Origin: Bacteroidales bacterium
Lineage (GTDB): Bacteria; Bacteroidota; Bacteroidia; Bacteroidales; UBA932
DNA length: 64,000 nt
Direction: 5' to 3'
Assembly (NCBI GenBank): GCA_017509755.1
Contig: JAFWOY010000029.1
Location: 1 to 64,000, forward strand
In this document: in pieces, positions 54,371 through 63,903 of the stretch
How the letters are laid out: every line of letters starts with the position of its first letter
How positions within the stretch are numbered: position 1 is the stretch's first letter
Program-made: the position numbers and the translations under genes
The notes under the pieces: generated by a model
What the model saw: the letters and a program-made list of their open reading frames with translations, nothing else
What the model was told of the DNA's origin: nothing
Databases searched by the model: none

Positions 54371-55830
54371 TTGCATTGCCGGGTATATTGCATGTTTTCC
54401 ATTTCCATGCCGGAATAGAACCGGCGCACGAACGAAGCGTCATAGGATTCCGGAAAACGGTAAAGTTCTGGGATATTGTAAGATTTCAGGGTTGTCAGGT
54501 AGCTGTCGGGGTCCTTTTGGGGAAGGACGAAAGGTTTGGAGACGGTTCCGTCCGCTGAGACATGGGCGAAATAGGGTTTGCCATACAGGCGGTCATCCCG
54601 TTTGGAGGCCCAGCAGATCCAGCGTCCTGTGCTGCTCCAGCAATGGTAGGAATCGGAATACTTGCCATTCACCCCGTCGAGCCTGGAGACTGCGCCGGTC
54701 TCGATCTCATAGAGCCACAGATCGGTCTCGCGATGCCAGATCGGGAAGGTCCCATAATCGGAAACGGTCAGGAGGATGTATTTCCCGTCGGGCGAACACT
54801 TCGGGAAACTGATCGACTTGCCGGCAGCAGCCGCATCGATGACAAGCTGAAGGGTATCTCCGAGGCGCCCGGTAGAAGGATCGAAACCGATGGCGTACAG
54901 GTCGTAATGCATATCGAAGGTGCCGGCCGGCTGGGGCAGGGCTTTGGAACGGCAGAAATAGACCGTCCGGCCGTCGGCGGACCAGCAAGGGAAGGTCTCC
55001 TGGAATTCCGCTCCTTTCACGAGTGGCGAATCCGAAACGGTTCCCTGGTCGAAATCCAGGAGGATCAGGTCGCTCGAGGCATCGAACACTTCCAGCTTAT
55101 TCTCCCGGCCGCTGTGGAGGATGGGCCGGATATCAGCAGTGGTGAAGATGCCATAGCGGCCATCGGCCGAAATCTCGCCATAAACAGCCGCGCCAGCAGT
55201 GCTGTCGGTTGCCGTGTTGAGTTTGCGCATCTGTCCGTCACGGCTGTAGAGTGTCCCTCCCTTGGAACCGCGGACATGCATGAAGGAAGTCTGTGCGCCA
55301 CCGCCACGGTTCGCCGTATGGCAGTTGATGCAGGCCCCTTCCGTCCGGGTGTTGTCGGCGAGAAGCCGCGTTTCGAACGTCTCGATATCGCGCTCTTCAA
55401 TGCTCAGCACGTTCCACACCTCGTAGGCAGGCTCAATCAGCCGATAACTCAGGTAGCGGTCGAGACTGTCGGCAGACACGTCCCAAGTGAAGGGTGCATA
55501 GCGGACCCATTCCCTGCCCATCCGGGCCGACAGGCTGAGTTGCAGGGTATTGCCGGCTTCCTGCGTCAGCATCGCCTTCCATTTTTTCATCGGAAAACGC
55601 AGCGTAGGTCCGCCCGACTTAAAACGGTACGCGTGGCTGCCGCAAATCTCGAGTTCCAGGGCATCTGCCCCTTCCAGTTTGAAATTCAGGGGCGCGATAT
55701 TGGCCGGAAAGGTGATGTCGGTATAATCCGGCTGCATCGGCGGAACGAGTTCGGACGTATTGAGCACCCCGCCCCCTGCACAAGAAGTCAGGATCAGGAA
55801 CAACAGCCAGAGGATGGGAACTCGTTTCAT
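54367..55830 (-). CDS. Lipoprotein with a CxxCH haem motif and TolB-like propeller
   Basis: 487 residues. Lipobox LILTSC (Cys17). A beta-rich N-terminal region with an aromatic, charged surface runs to about 150. A single haem-c motif CINCH lies at 167-171 (EGACINCHTANRGG). WD40/PD40-type repeats follow (ISADGRYGIFTTADIRPILH, FPCWSADGRTVYFCRSKA, FPKCSPDGKYILLTVSDYG, YHCWSSTGRWICWASKRD). It starts inside the stop of the DUF6057-like gene (ATGA) and ends inside the start of the GH18 gene (ATGA). A c-type cytochrome inside a glycan-utilisation operon is odd; its redox partner is unknown. Confidence 0.8.
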   Translation of the reverse strand: MKRVPILWLLFLILTSCAGGGVLNTSELVPPMQPDYTDITFPANIAPLNFKLEGADALELEICGSHAYRFKSGGPTLRFPMKKWKAMLTQEAGNTLQLSLSARMGREWVRYAPFTWDVSADSLDRYLSYRLIEPAYEVWNVLSIEERDIETFETRLLADNTRTEGACINCHTANRGGGAQTSFMHVRGSKGGTLYSRDGQMRKLNTATDSTAGAAVYGEISADGRYGIFTTADIRPILHSGRENKLEVFDASSDLILLDFDQGTVSDSPLVKGAEFQETFPCWSADGRTVYFCRSKALPQPAGTFDMHYDLYAIGFDPSTGRLGDTLQLVIDAAAAGKSISFPKCSPDGKYILLTVSDYGTFPIWHRETDLWLYEIETGAVSRLDGVNGKYSDSYHCWSSTGRWICWASKRDDRLYGKPYFAHVSADGTVSKPFVLPQKDPDSYLTTLKSYNIPELYRFPESYDASFVRRFYSGMEMENMQYTRQCK

Positions 55831-57227
55831 TGGGCGGGTTGCGCGTATTTATGATAAAACCAATAACTCTGGGGGAAGCGTTTCTCATGGCCCCGGAGAA
55901 ACTCCGTACAATTGTCGAGCGTCGTACGGGAGATGCCGTACGCCGTGAGTTGGTCAGCCGGGGAACTGTCCGCATCGAATGTCATCAGCAACGCTTCCTG
56001 ATACAGGACCGGTACGGCGCCCATGTCATATCTGCCTTTGTAAAGGTGGTCGTAATCCTGGCGGAATTGCAGGAGGTCCTTGTCGAGGAGATCCAGGCAG
56101 AGCAGGTAGTCCGTCGCCGTCTTGCCGTCGGAAGACGTGGCGGCGATATTGGCCAGCGACGTACGATAATCATTATGCTGAACCAGGATGTCGCGACAGT
56201 CGTTCTTGATGGCGAGCCGCCCAGCCTCCGTGTCGAGAAGCTGCAGCCCTTCCCGCGCCCATTTCTTGTAAAGTGCTGTCAGGGAGAGCATTTTGAGATA
56301 GCGCCGCGCCGTGTCGTAATCGCCGTTGGCGAAAGCGATGTCCGACAGGGCCTTGATCATGGCGGCGGACCGCTGTCGCGGAGAAAAGGTCATGCCCAGC
56401 ATGGCGGAGTGCTGCGCCTGGGCATAATCGCCGGCCAGGTAAAGAGCATCGGTGCTGGCCATCAGCCGGAAACACGCAACGCCGGGTTTGACTGGAATAA
56501 ACAGCCCGTGGTACGTGGGCTGGTAAGCTTTGAGCAGGCCTTCCGGGAGTTGTCCCTTGCGGGCCAGTGAGATGTTGTAGTAGTATGACACTACGATGCT
56601 CTCATAGGGATTGCGGGCGCCCATTTTTTCCACCTTGTCCCACTGGTCCAGGCAGGCGTTGAAATAGATGCGGTAATCATTTTCGCGCTCGAGTCCGGGT
56701 TGTTGGATGCGGGCAGCCGTGCAGAGGCTGCGGGCCGAAGGAATCAAGAGGACAACCAGGGCTGCCAAGGCAAGGTACCGCAGGGGCTTGCGCGGAATCC
56801 GGAGGATTGCGACGGCAAGCCAGACAGCGAAGCAGGTTCCGATGAGCAAGGCCAGCGGAACTTCGGGAGAGAGCATAATGAAAGCGACGGCCACGACGGG
56901 CAGAAGGGCCCCCAAGGCCGGATGCCTTGCGCCAAATGAGGCGAAGAGATGGCGGAATCCATCCCATAGGATAACCAGGAACGCCACGATAATCAACGCG
57001 GCGACACCGGGAATCAGGAAAAACTGGGTAAGCCAGTCCCCCGCCAGGAAAGAAAGCGGGGCCGGTTTCTGGAAATAACCGGCAATCCAGGACCCCGCTG
57101 CCAGGAACAGGTCGTACCGCTCTTTCATAACAAGATGATACGGGAAGGCGAACTGGAAGACCGCCCACACCGCCACGAAAAAAAGCGTGACCGCGCGTAT
57201 GCTACTTTTTCCTGCGCGTGCTGACAT
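55827..57227 (-). CDS. DUF6057-like membrane protein with TPR tail
   Basis: 466 residues. About six membrane helices in the first 165 residues (VTLFFVAVWAVFQFAFPYHL, GVAALIIVAFLVILWDGFRH, LALAALVVLLIPSARSLC). A soluble, TPR-like C-terminal domain follows (QHSAMLGMTFSPRQRSAAMI, DYDTARRYLKMLSLTALYKK). This matches my memory of the DUF6057 family, which is restricted to Bacteroidetes. The start overlaps the DUF4369 gene by 26 bp and the end overlaps the next gene by 4 bp. Inner-membrane location with a periplasmic tail is inferred. Role unknown. Confidence 0.75.
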   Translation of the reverse strand: MSARAGKSSIRAVTLFFVAVWAVFQFAFPYHLVMKERYDLFLAAGSWIAGYFQKPAPLSFLAGDWLTQFFLIPGVAALIIVAFLVILWDGFRHLFASFGARHPALGALLPVVAVAFIMLSPEVPLALLIGTCFAVWLAVAILRIPRKPLRYLALAALVVLLIPSARSLCTAARIQQPGLERENDYRIYFNACLDQWDKVEKMGARNPYESIVVSYYYNISLARKGQLPEGLLKAYQPTYHGLFIPVKPGVACFRLMASTDALYLAGDYAQAQHSAMLGMTFSPRQRSAAMIKALSDIAFANGDYDTARRYLKMLSLTALYKKWAREGLQLLDTEAGRLAIKNDCRDILVQHNDYRTSLANIAATSSDGKTATDYLLCLDLLDKDLLQFRQDYDHLYKGRYDMGAVPVLYQEALLMTFDADSSPADQLTAYGISRTTLDNCTEFLRGHEKRFPQSYWFYHKYAQPAQ

Positions 57228-57762
57228 CGGGGATGAGTTTGTCGTATCCGAGCGAATCGAGCCAGTGTCGCTGGCTCTCTTCGAACGAGTTCCGAAAAAG
57301 CATATACAGATAGCCTCCGACTACATCGTGGCTGCGGCAGACCATGTCAAAGGTACAGCGTCTGGCCTCTTCAGCGGACGAAGCGCCCTGCAGTTGTTCC
57401 TTCCATTGCTGCAGTTGGTCGTTGCGGGGTGTTCCCTGTGCGCGGCTGGGTGCGCCAAGGGTAACCTCAAGGATTCCGGGTTCTACCGCGAGAAGGATCC
57501 TTTCGGCAAAGCCGGGGGCTCTTCGGGAGAGCGTGATATCGGCCATGTAAAGCGAATCGGCCGGAATCCTGAAGAAAAAGGTCCCTCCCCTCACCACCGT
57601 GGAGTCCACGATATCGGCCGTCGGGCGCGGCTGGGGGCAGAAATAGATCTTCTGTCCCTCGAAATCGCCGTCGATACGTCCCCGTATCTCCAGCATGGGG
57701 CAGTCCGGCCTGCAGGAAAGGATCGCAAACAGCACGAGGATGAAAGGAAGGAACCTCTTCAT
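57202..57762 (-). CDS. DUF4369-like lipoprotein
   Basis: 186 residues. Lipobox FAILSC (Cys17). The following LEIRGRIDGDFEGQKIYFCP and DSTVVRGGTFFFRIPADSLY are the beta-rich opening of DUF4369, a domain often attached to thioredoxin-like proteins. Here no thioredoxin fold follows; instead there is a short helical tail ending TRRKK. The domain is thus present alone. Its pairing with a haem-motif protein two genes on would fit a redox module, but that is inference. Confidence 0.72.
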   Translation of the reverse strand: MKRFLPFILVLFAILSCRPDCPMLEIRGRIDGDFEGQKIYFCPQPRPTADIVDSTVVRGGTFFFRIPADSLYMADITLSRRAPGFAERILLAVEPGILEVTLGAPSRAQGTPRNDQLQQWKEQLQGASSAEEARRCTFDMVCRSHDVVGGYLYMLFRNSFEESQRHWLDSLGYDKLIPDVSTRRKK

Positions 57763-57777
57763 GGATGATCAGTCAGT

Positions 57778-58659
57778 CTATTGGGCTTCGAAATATGCGT
57801 ACCAGCCGCAGTCGTCCCAGTCGGCGGAGCCGTCCCATCCATTGTGATAGATGGTGATGTACTGGTCCGTGAACGTCAGCAGGTAGAACTGGTTGTTCGC
57901 GCCCTGGCCGCAGTCGTCGAAACGGGCGCCGATCAGCGGAGCAGTAGTTACCCACGTTCCGAGAACGGCGTCTTCGGGCGAGGTCTTGATGAAGCCGAAG
58001 GTACCGGTGGCCGCCACGTTTCCGTCAGGACCGTAGGTGGTCATCTTGCTGCCGTCGTATTCGAAGACCATCTTCTCTTTGCTTCTGTCAACGTCCGCAA
58101 GCGTGAAGTTGGCCCACCAGGCGAAATTCGACTCAGGCGTATAGCCGGCGGAAGCGTACTTCCAGCCGCCGTGTGCACCCATGTTGCAGATCGAGCCCCA
58201 GGAGACTTCCCGCCAGGACCAGGTCTTTTTCGCCGACTTGTCGGTATTGTTCTTGGCGCCGGTCAGCATGCCGGCCCAGGGATCATACACGTCGGTTACG
58301 ACTACGGGGAAGTGGGAGGATTCGACGATCTTTCCTTCGGAAATACCGACATAGTAGATCTCGAACTCGCCGTTCGCCTCATAGGTGTAGGTGTACTGAT
58401 CGTTTTTGATGATCGTTTCGCCCATCGCCGTTCCGATATGCCAGGCACCGCCGACATCGGTTCTTGCGTTCTTGAGGGTGATGATGTCGTTGGTGGCGCC
58501 GTTCTGCTGGACCGTCAAGGCGGCCGTCAGTTCGGCCGGCGTGATCGGCGTACCCGCATTTGTGATATATTTCTGGCGCAGGGATGTATCTTCGATCGGA
58601 TTGCAGGCCATGAAGCTCACGAGAGCCGCCGCTGCAATGAACAGTTTAACGTATTTCAT
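57778..58659 (-). CDS. PUL surface lipoprotein of unknown fold
   Basis: 293 residues. Lipobox LVSFMAC (Cys19). Two domains are apparent: an N-terminal PKD-like region of about 30-125 (YTYEANGEFEIYYVGISEGK), then a Trp-rich region (WSWREVSWGSICNMGAHGGW, NFAWWANFTLADVDRSKEKM) ending IYHNGWDGSADWDDCGWYAY. In the SusE/F-type position just after SusD, such proteins bind glycan at the cell surface. No direct homologue recognised. Confidence 0.75.
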   Translation of the reverse strand: MKYVKLFIAAAALVSFMACNPIEDTSLRQKYITNAGTPITPAELTAALTVQQNGATNDIITLKNARTDVGGAWHIGTAMGETIIKNDQYTYTYEANGEFEIYYVGISEGKIVESSHFPVVVTDVYDPWAGMLTGAKNNTDKSAKKTWSWREVSWGSICNMGAHGGWKYASAGYTPESNFAWWANFTLADVDRSKEKMVFEYDGSKMTTYGPDGNVAATGTFGFIKTSPEDAVLGTWVTTAPLIGARFDDCGQGANNQFYLLTFTDQYITIYHNGWDGSADWDDCGWYAYFEAQ

Positions 58660-58668
58660 GATCGTCTG

Positions 58669-60498
58669 CTATTTAAAGTTGTTCCAATCATTGAATTGAG
58701 CTGACGAGCCCCAACCGGGGTTCTGCTCGAGGATGTCGTTGCCGTTTTCATCCTTGCCGGCGATGTCTATTTCCGTCTGCGGAATCGGCCAGTAGCCCTG
58801 CGTCTCCTTCAGACGGGCCGCGTAGTCGTACTTGACCATCGGGGTCACGACGCCTTCGTTGATGACGGTGAAGCCGGTCTGCTTGTTGAGGAGTTGACCT
58901 GCCGACTCGAGGGAAGGACCCGCCCAACGCAGGATGTCCGGCCAGCGGATCGCCTCGAAGGCGAGTTCAAAGCGGCGTTCGTTCTTCAGTGCTTCGAGCG
59001 AGTAGGCGATCGGGGCCAGGTGGCTGCGGGCACGCACCCGGTTCATGCCGTCAGCCGTCTCCGTCAGCTCGGAGTGCATCAGGAGCACGTCGGCGAAACG
59101 GATATGGATCAGGTCGGGGGTCTGCAGCAACTGGGCGGAAGTCTGGGCCGTCACGTCAGGATATTCGGCCTTGGCGAACGAGTGGAAGTACTGTCCCTTG
59201 TCATCGCTCCAGGCGCCGACGTTGATGTACTTCTTCTGGAAATAACCGGTCTGCTCGTAGTAACGATAGGAAACGGTATAGTCAGGCTCGCTCTCGTCGA
59301 GTTTGCGGTCGCCGATCAGGATATGGCCGGCATCGTTGGGGTCATAGGCATCGTACGACCAGACGGAACCGGAAAGACGAGGATCTTCGGTGTAACCGTC
59401 GGTGTGGGTCTGCTGCTTGTCCCAGGCTTTCCACTCTTCGATGATGGCGGGAGAGACAGGACCGGCACCCCAGCCGAAGCTGAACGGGTAGCTCTGGGCC
59501 ATGTCACGGTTGTCGTTGGACGGCGAGCAGAACATGGAGAAGGTGTTCGAGAACCAGGTATAGGTCCAGTTGGACGTCAGGTTGTGCTTGTTGGCAAACA
59601 CGGTTTCAATCGAACTGTTGCCCACCCAGTGCAGATCATGGGCCACGGTATAGCCGTAGCGGTAACCGGCCGTGTTCTGGTTGGTGTAGTCATTCGTGTA
59701 GCCCCAGAGTTCACGCTGGTCGTCCACGAGCTGGTGTCCCGAATTGTTGATGCAGTCTTCCAGATCGGAGATCACTTTCGCCTTGGTCGTACCGTTGGGC
59801 AGTTCGGTTTTGCCGTAACGGCCCGTGTAGAACAGGAACACGCGGGCCTGCAACGCTTCAGCTGCCGCCTTCGTTGCGTGGCCGGTCATGTCGGAACCGA
59901 AGGTGTAGATCCGGTTCGGCATCAGTTCGATGGCTTTCTGCAAATCGGAACCGATCAGTTCATAGACCTCGTCCACGCTGGCGCGGGGAAGGTTGATGGC
60001 TTCGGTCGTAGTCCGCAAAGGCACGCCGCCGAAAGTCTGGGCCAGTTCGTAGTAAGCGAAGGCGCGGAGGAAATAGGTCTCGCCGAGGAGGCGGTTCTTC
60101 TCGCTCTCGCTCGACCAGCTCTTCACGTTGTCCATGTTGGCAAGCGCGCTGTTGGCCCGGTTGATCAGGGTGTAGTCGCGGTCCCACATGTCCAGGAAAT
60201 TGTTCAGGTTGTCCTTGTACAACATAAAGTTGGTCGCGCAGTTGCCCGAGTACGACAGGTTACCGCCGAGGCAGTCGTCGCCGGCAAGCTGGGCGATATA
60301 GAAGAAGGCCGAAGATTCCGGCGATTCATAGAGGAGGTGGGCATAAACGGCCGTCACCATCTGCTGTGCGTCGAGTTCGGTCTCCGGGAAGGTCTCCGTC
60401 GTCCGCTGGGTAAGGTTCTGGCTGTCCAGGAAGTCTTCGCAGCCGCTCAGGAACAGGACAGTCGCCAAAGTAAGAATGATAGCTGTTATCTTTTTCAT
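58669..60498 (-). CDS. SusD/RagB family outer-membrane lipoprotein
   Basis: 609 residues from ATG 60498, with a GGAGG Shine-Dalgarno 9 nt upstream; the ATG at 60513 overlaps the SusC stop as TAATG. Lipobox FLSGC (Cys20), then CEDFLDSQNL. TPR-rich SusD fold: ANSALANMDNVKSWSSESEK, ETYFLRAFAYYELAQTFGGV with the conserved LRA.AYY, and the late ERRFELAFEAIRWPDILRW. It captures glycans at the cell surface and lids the SusC channel. Confidence 0.96.
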   Translation of the reverse strand: MKKITAIILTLATVLFLSGCEDFLDSQNLTQRTTETFPETELDAQQMVTAVYAHLLYESPESSAFFYIAQLAGDDCLGGNLSYSGNCATNFMLYKDNLNNFLDMWDRDYTLINRANSALANMDNVKSWSSESEKNRLLGETYFLRAFAYYELAQTFGGVPLRTTTEAINLPRASVDEVYELIGSDLQKAIELMPNRIYTFGSDMTGHATKAAAEALQARVFLFYTGRYGKTELPNGTTKAKVISDLEDCINNSGHQLVDDQRELWGYTNDYTNQNTAGYRYGYTVAHDLHWVGNSSIETVFANKHNLTSNWTYTWFSNTFSMFCSPSNDNRDMAQSYPFSFGWGAGPVSPAIIEEWKAWDKQQTHTDGYTEDPRLSGSVWSYDAYDPNDAGHILIGDRKLDESEPDYTVSYRYYEQTGYFQKKYINVGAWSDDKGQYFHSFAKAEYPDVTAQTSAQLLQTPDLIHIRFADVLLMHSELTETADGMNRVRARSHLAPIAYSLEALKNERRFELAFEAIRWPDILRWAGPSLESAGQLLNKQTGFTVINEGVVTPMVKYDYAARLKETQGYWPIPQTEIDIAGKDENGNDILEQNPGWGSSAQFNDWNNFK

Positions 60499-60512
60499 GA
60501 TAATACCCTCCA

Positions 60513-63500
60513 TTAGAATTTAAGACTCAGACCGATCAGGAAATTGCGGGAGCTGGGGTAGTAACCCAGGTCGATGCCCTGGGCCCATCCGTAGGAGTCG
60601 CCGCCATAACCGATTTCCGGATCCATTCCGGAATACTTCGTGAAGGTGAACGGATTTTGCGCAGTCACATAGAGACGGAGGGTCTGGAGCGGGAAATTCC
60701 GGAACGCCTTGGCGACATTGTATCCGAGCGTGATGTTCTGGATCTTGAAATAGTCGCCGTTCTCGATGTACAGGGTGGAAATCTTGTTCCAGTTGTAGCT
60801 CGAGGAGCTGGAAAGGCGCGGGAAGAAATTCGACGAGCCGTCACCGGTCCAGCGCTGGAAAACATCGGTCGTGAAGTTTGCCAGCGGAGAAGCGGAGAAG
60901 TCACGGTAGCATTTGAAGATCTGCTGGCCGAAAGCGCCGAATCCGGTAATGGAAAGATCGATGCCCTTGAATTCGAAATTGAGGGAAGCACCCAGCGTGA
61001 AGTCCGGATGGGGATTGCCGATCATGGTACGGTCATTCGCGTCGATCATGCCGTCGTCATTGGTATCCACAAAGATCACGTCACCGGGCACCGTATTGGC
61101 CCCGTTGATCTTGGCGCCCGTATAGGCGTCAATCTCAGCCTGATTCTGGAAAACGCCCGCCGTCTTGTAGCCGTAGAAGTAGCCGATGGGATAGCCCACT
61201 TCGGCACGGAACAGCTCTTCAGCCCCTTCCCAAGGAATGCTGCCGTCACCGTGGATGATACCGTCGGCGTTGGCAATCTTGGTGACGCGGTTCTTGTTGT
61301 AAGTCCCGTTCACGTGGAAACCGTAGAAGAAATCACCGATGTGGTCGTCCCAGCGCAGCGCCAGTTCGACACCGGAGTTGAGGACGTTACCGCCGTTGAC
61401 ATACGGGGCGTTGGCACCATAGGAATAAAGGACAGGTGCGGTCACGAGCCAGTCTTTGGTCATCTTGCGATACCAGTCGAACTCGACACCGAGGCGGTTG
61501 TTGATGAAGCGTGCATCGAAACCGAGGTCGAGCTGCTCCGAGGTCTCCCACTTCAGGTCGGGATTGGTAATCATGTAGGCATAGGTACCGGTGGCACGGT
61601 CGGTGAGCGTATCACCGAACACATATCCACCATAGCCGTTGTTGGAAGTCACGAGCGAAAGATACTGGAAGCCAGCCACATTGCAGTTACCGTTCTGGCC
61701 CCAGGAAGCACGGAGCTTGAGGAAGTCGAGTCCACCCCGGAGGTCTTCCATCCATGGTTCGTTCGTTACAACCCAGCCGACAGAGGCCGAGGGGAAGATA
61801 CCCCAGCGATTTCCGCGGGCGAACGTGGAGGAGCCATCGGCGCGCAGGGTGAAGGATGCCATGTAGGTCTCCCTATAGTTCCAGTTCGCACGGGCGAAGA
61901 AAGAAGCGAGGGAACCCTGGCTCGAGGGCGAGCCGCTGATGGACGACGCGGAACTGGGCGTCGTCGATACATTGGAGAGATAGGCGTGCTCGAGGTCGTT
62001 GAAGTTCGAGTTGACGTTCGCGGCGCTCAGGGATTCACCGAAGCCCCATTTCTCGAGGGTCGAACCGGCCAGCATGTCGATGCGGTGACCGGAAAGGTCG
62101 AGCGAGTAGCTCAGCGTATTCTCCCAGCTCCAGCGATTGTAGAGCGACATGGACTGGGAAACGTTGTCCTGCGTACGCTGGGCCGTGATGTCGAGGTTAT
62201 AGACTGGCGTGTAGGAGCGATAGCTGCTGGCGCCCATCAGATAGCCGAACTGGCTCCGGAGATGGAGGTTCCGGACCGGCTGCAGGTCGGCATAGACGCT
62301 GGCCTGCAGATAGTGCGACTTGCTGCGGTTCTGGTTGACGTTGTAGTCCATGTAGGCGATCGGGTTCTTGGAGGCACCGTTGGCGGTATCCCAGTTGTAT
62401 CCGTCGCCGTCCTGGCGGACGTGATAGGTTCCGTCTTCGTTATAGGCGTACTGCAGCGGACTCATGACGAGCATGTTGTGTACACCGTTCCAATAGATGC
62501 CGCCCGTGGCGAACGAGCCGTCGGTCTCCGAATAGCGGTAATTCAGCGTCTCCCCCACCTTGAGGATATCCAGGTTGTTCTTGCGGAAAACGGAATACTC
62601 GTTGTTGATACGGAGGTTGTAGCGACGCATCTGCGGAATGGCGGAAGGAACGCCCATCGTGGCATCCTGCTTCTGGTAGCCCAGACCGAGGGAATAGACG
62701 GCCCGGTCGGTACCGCCCGTCACATTGACCGAGTGGCTGGTGACAGGTGCATTGTGGTTGATGATCTCCTTGAGCCAGTTCGTACCGTTCCAAGAGCCAT
62801 TCGCGATGGCCGTGAGGGTGGCAGCGGGAATATAATTGCTCCAGTTGTACGGAGCCAGGCCATCCATGACACGCGACTCGTCCTGCATGGCCATATATTC
62901 GGATGCGTTGAGCAACGTCGGGATCTTATACAGATTCTGAAGTCCATAGTAGCCGTCATACGTGATATTCGACTGGCCGGCCTTGCCTTTCTTCGTCGTT
63001 ACCAGGATGACGCCGTTGGCGGCACGGGCGCCGTAAATGGCTGCCGAAGCAGCGTCCTTGAGGACGTCGATCGATTCGATGTCCGAAGGATTCAGCGCGG
63101 AGATGCTGCCGTTGGCGACACCGTCCACTACATAGAGCGGGGCGGAATCACCGGTCGTGCCCAGACCGCGGATGTTGACTTTGAAACCGGCTCCGAGGAA
63201 GCCGCTGTTCTGGGTGATGTTGACACCGGGCGACTGGCTTTGCAGAGCGCCGAGGACATCGACAGTGTTCAGTTTGGCGACATCGTCGCCTTTGACCTGG
63301 ACGGTCGATCCGGTGACGAGTTTCTTCTTCTGCACACCGTAGCCGATGACGACGGCATCGTTGAGCCAGAGATTGTCTTCTGCGAGAATGACGTCCACCG
63401 TCCCTGCCTGGGCTGCGACCTCCTGGGTCTCAAAACCGATGGCCGATACCACCAGGATCGCTCCGCGGTTCACGCGGATCCGGTAAGTACCGTCAGCTGC

Positions 63501-63704
63501 CACGACAGTTCCGTTAGAGGACCCTTTCTCCATGACAGAAGCGCCAATGACAGGCAAGCCGTCAGTCGCGGAGACCACGGTGCCCCTCACATCGAGCTGC
63601 TGCGCAAAAGCCAGCTGGAAACCAGCGAACAAGAGCACGACAGCGACCATCAAGAGCCGTGCACTGGGCACGGTACTCTTTCGGATGTTTGTACTTTGTG
63701 TCAT
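60513..63704 (-). CDS. SusC/RagA family TonB-dependent transporter
   Basis: 1063 residues. Signal peptide to FA-Q35. CarboxypepD_reg-like domain at about 37-117 (VRGTVVSATDGLPVIGASVM). The SusC signature segment (VVIGYGVQKKKLVTGSTVQV) is followed by the plug (NIRGLGTTGDSAPLYVVDGV, YGARAANGVILVTTKKGKAG), then a 22-strand barrel ending RNFLIGLSLKF. It imports oligosaccharides through the outer membrane with TonB energy. First gene of the locus, followed directly by SusD. A very long antisense frame on the plus strand is a codon-bias artefact. Confidence 0.97.
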   Translation of the reverse strand: MTQSTNIRKSTVPSARLLMVAVVLLFAGFQLAFAQQLDVRGTVVSATDGLPVIGASVMEKGSSNGTVVAADGTYRIRVNRGAILVVSAIGFETQEVAAQAGTVDVILAEDNLWLNDAVVIGYGVQKKKLVTGSTVQVKGDDVAKLNTVDVLGALQSQSPGVNITQNSGFLGAGFKVNIRGLGTTGDSAPLYVVDGVANGSISALNPSDIESIDVLKDAASAAIYGARAANGVILVTTKKGKAGQSNITYDGYYGLQNLYKIPTLLNASEYMAMQDESRVMDGLAPYNWSNYIPAATLTAIANGSWNGTNWLKEIINHNAPVTSHSVNVTGGTDRAVYSLGLGYQKQDATMGVPSAIPQMRRYNLRINNEYSVFRKNNLDILKVGETLNYRYSETDGSFATGGIYWNGVHNMLVMSPLQYAYNEDGTYHVRQDGDGYNWDTANGASKNPIAYMDYNVNQNRSKSHYLQASVYADLQPVRNLHLRSQFGYLMGASSYRSYTPVYNLDITAQRTQDNVSQSMSLYNRWSWENTLSYSLDLSGHRIDMLAGSTLEKWGFGESLSAANVNSNFNDLEHAYLSNVSTTPSSASSISGSPSSQGSLASFFARANWNYRETYMASFTLRADGSSTFARGNRWGIFPSASVGWVVTNEPWMEDLRGGLDFLKLRASWGQNGNCNVAGFQYLSLVTSNNGYGGYVFGDTLTDRATGTYAYMITNPDLKWETSEQLDLGFDARFINNRLGVEFDWYRKMTKDWLVTAPVLYSYGANAPYVNGGNVLNSGVELALRWDDHIGDFFYGFHVNGTYNKNRVTKIANADGIIHGDGSIPWEGAEELFRAEVGYPIGYFYGYKTAGVFQNQAEIDAYTGAKINGANTVPGDVIFVDTNDDGMIDANDRTMIGNPHPDFTLGASLNFEFKGIDLSITGFGAFGQQIFKCYRDFSASPLANFTTDVFQRWTGDGSSNFFPRLSSSSSYNWNKISTLYIENGDYFKIQNITLGYNVAKAFRNFPLQTLRLYVTAQNPFTFTKYSGMDPEIGYGGDSYGWAQGIDLGYYPSSRNFLIGLSLKF

Positions 63705-63761
63705 ACGTTACGTTAAGGATATTGGGTTGTGATTAATGATTGAGTTGGTTTTCATCTTTAC

Positions 63762-63793
63762 GCAAATATAGGCAGAAAGATTGGCTTTTCAAA
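63762..63793 (-). promoter_or_regulatory. Promoter of the SusC operon
   Basis: On the minus strand TTTG (63793-63790), 19 nt, TATATTTG (63770-63763): a full match to the Bacteroidetes consensus. It leaves a leader of about 55 nt before ATG 63704. Confidence 0.8.
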
Positions 63794-63827
63794 CGAAGTT
63801 TTTCTATAAATATTTGAAATTTAGAAC

Positions 63828-63841
63828 TGTGCGCGCGCACA
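63828..63841. promoter_or_regulatory. Operator-like palindrome 1
   Basis: TGTGCGCGCGCACA is a perfect 14-bp palindrome of strictly alternating pyrimidine and purine. It lies between the SusC promoter and the regulator promoter. Confidence 0.65.
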
Positions 63842-63847
63842 GAGAAT

Positions 63848-63861
63848 TGTGCACGCGCACA
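63848..63861. promoter_or_regulatory. Operator-like palindrome 2
   Basis: TGTGCACGCGCACA is a near copy of the palindrome 20 bp away, also fully alternating. The centre spacing of 20 bp, about two helical turns, fits two dimers bound on one DNA face. Confidence 0.65.
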
Positions 63862-63903
63862 AAATTATACTTGCCTCAAAAAAAATCTTTTATATTTGTA
63901 CCC

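Noticed and set aside
60657..63716. A 1019-codon open frame on the plus strand opposite SusC
   Set aside because: It mirrors SusC codon structure, has no plausible domains and is much better explained as a GC-bias shadow of a full-length SusC.
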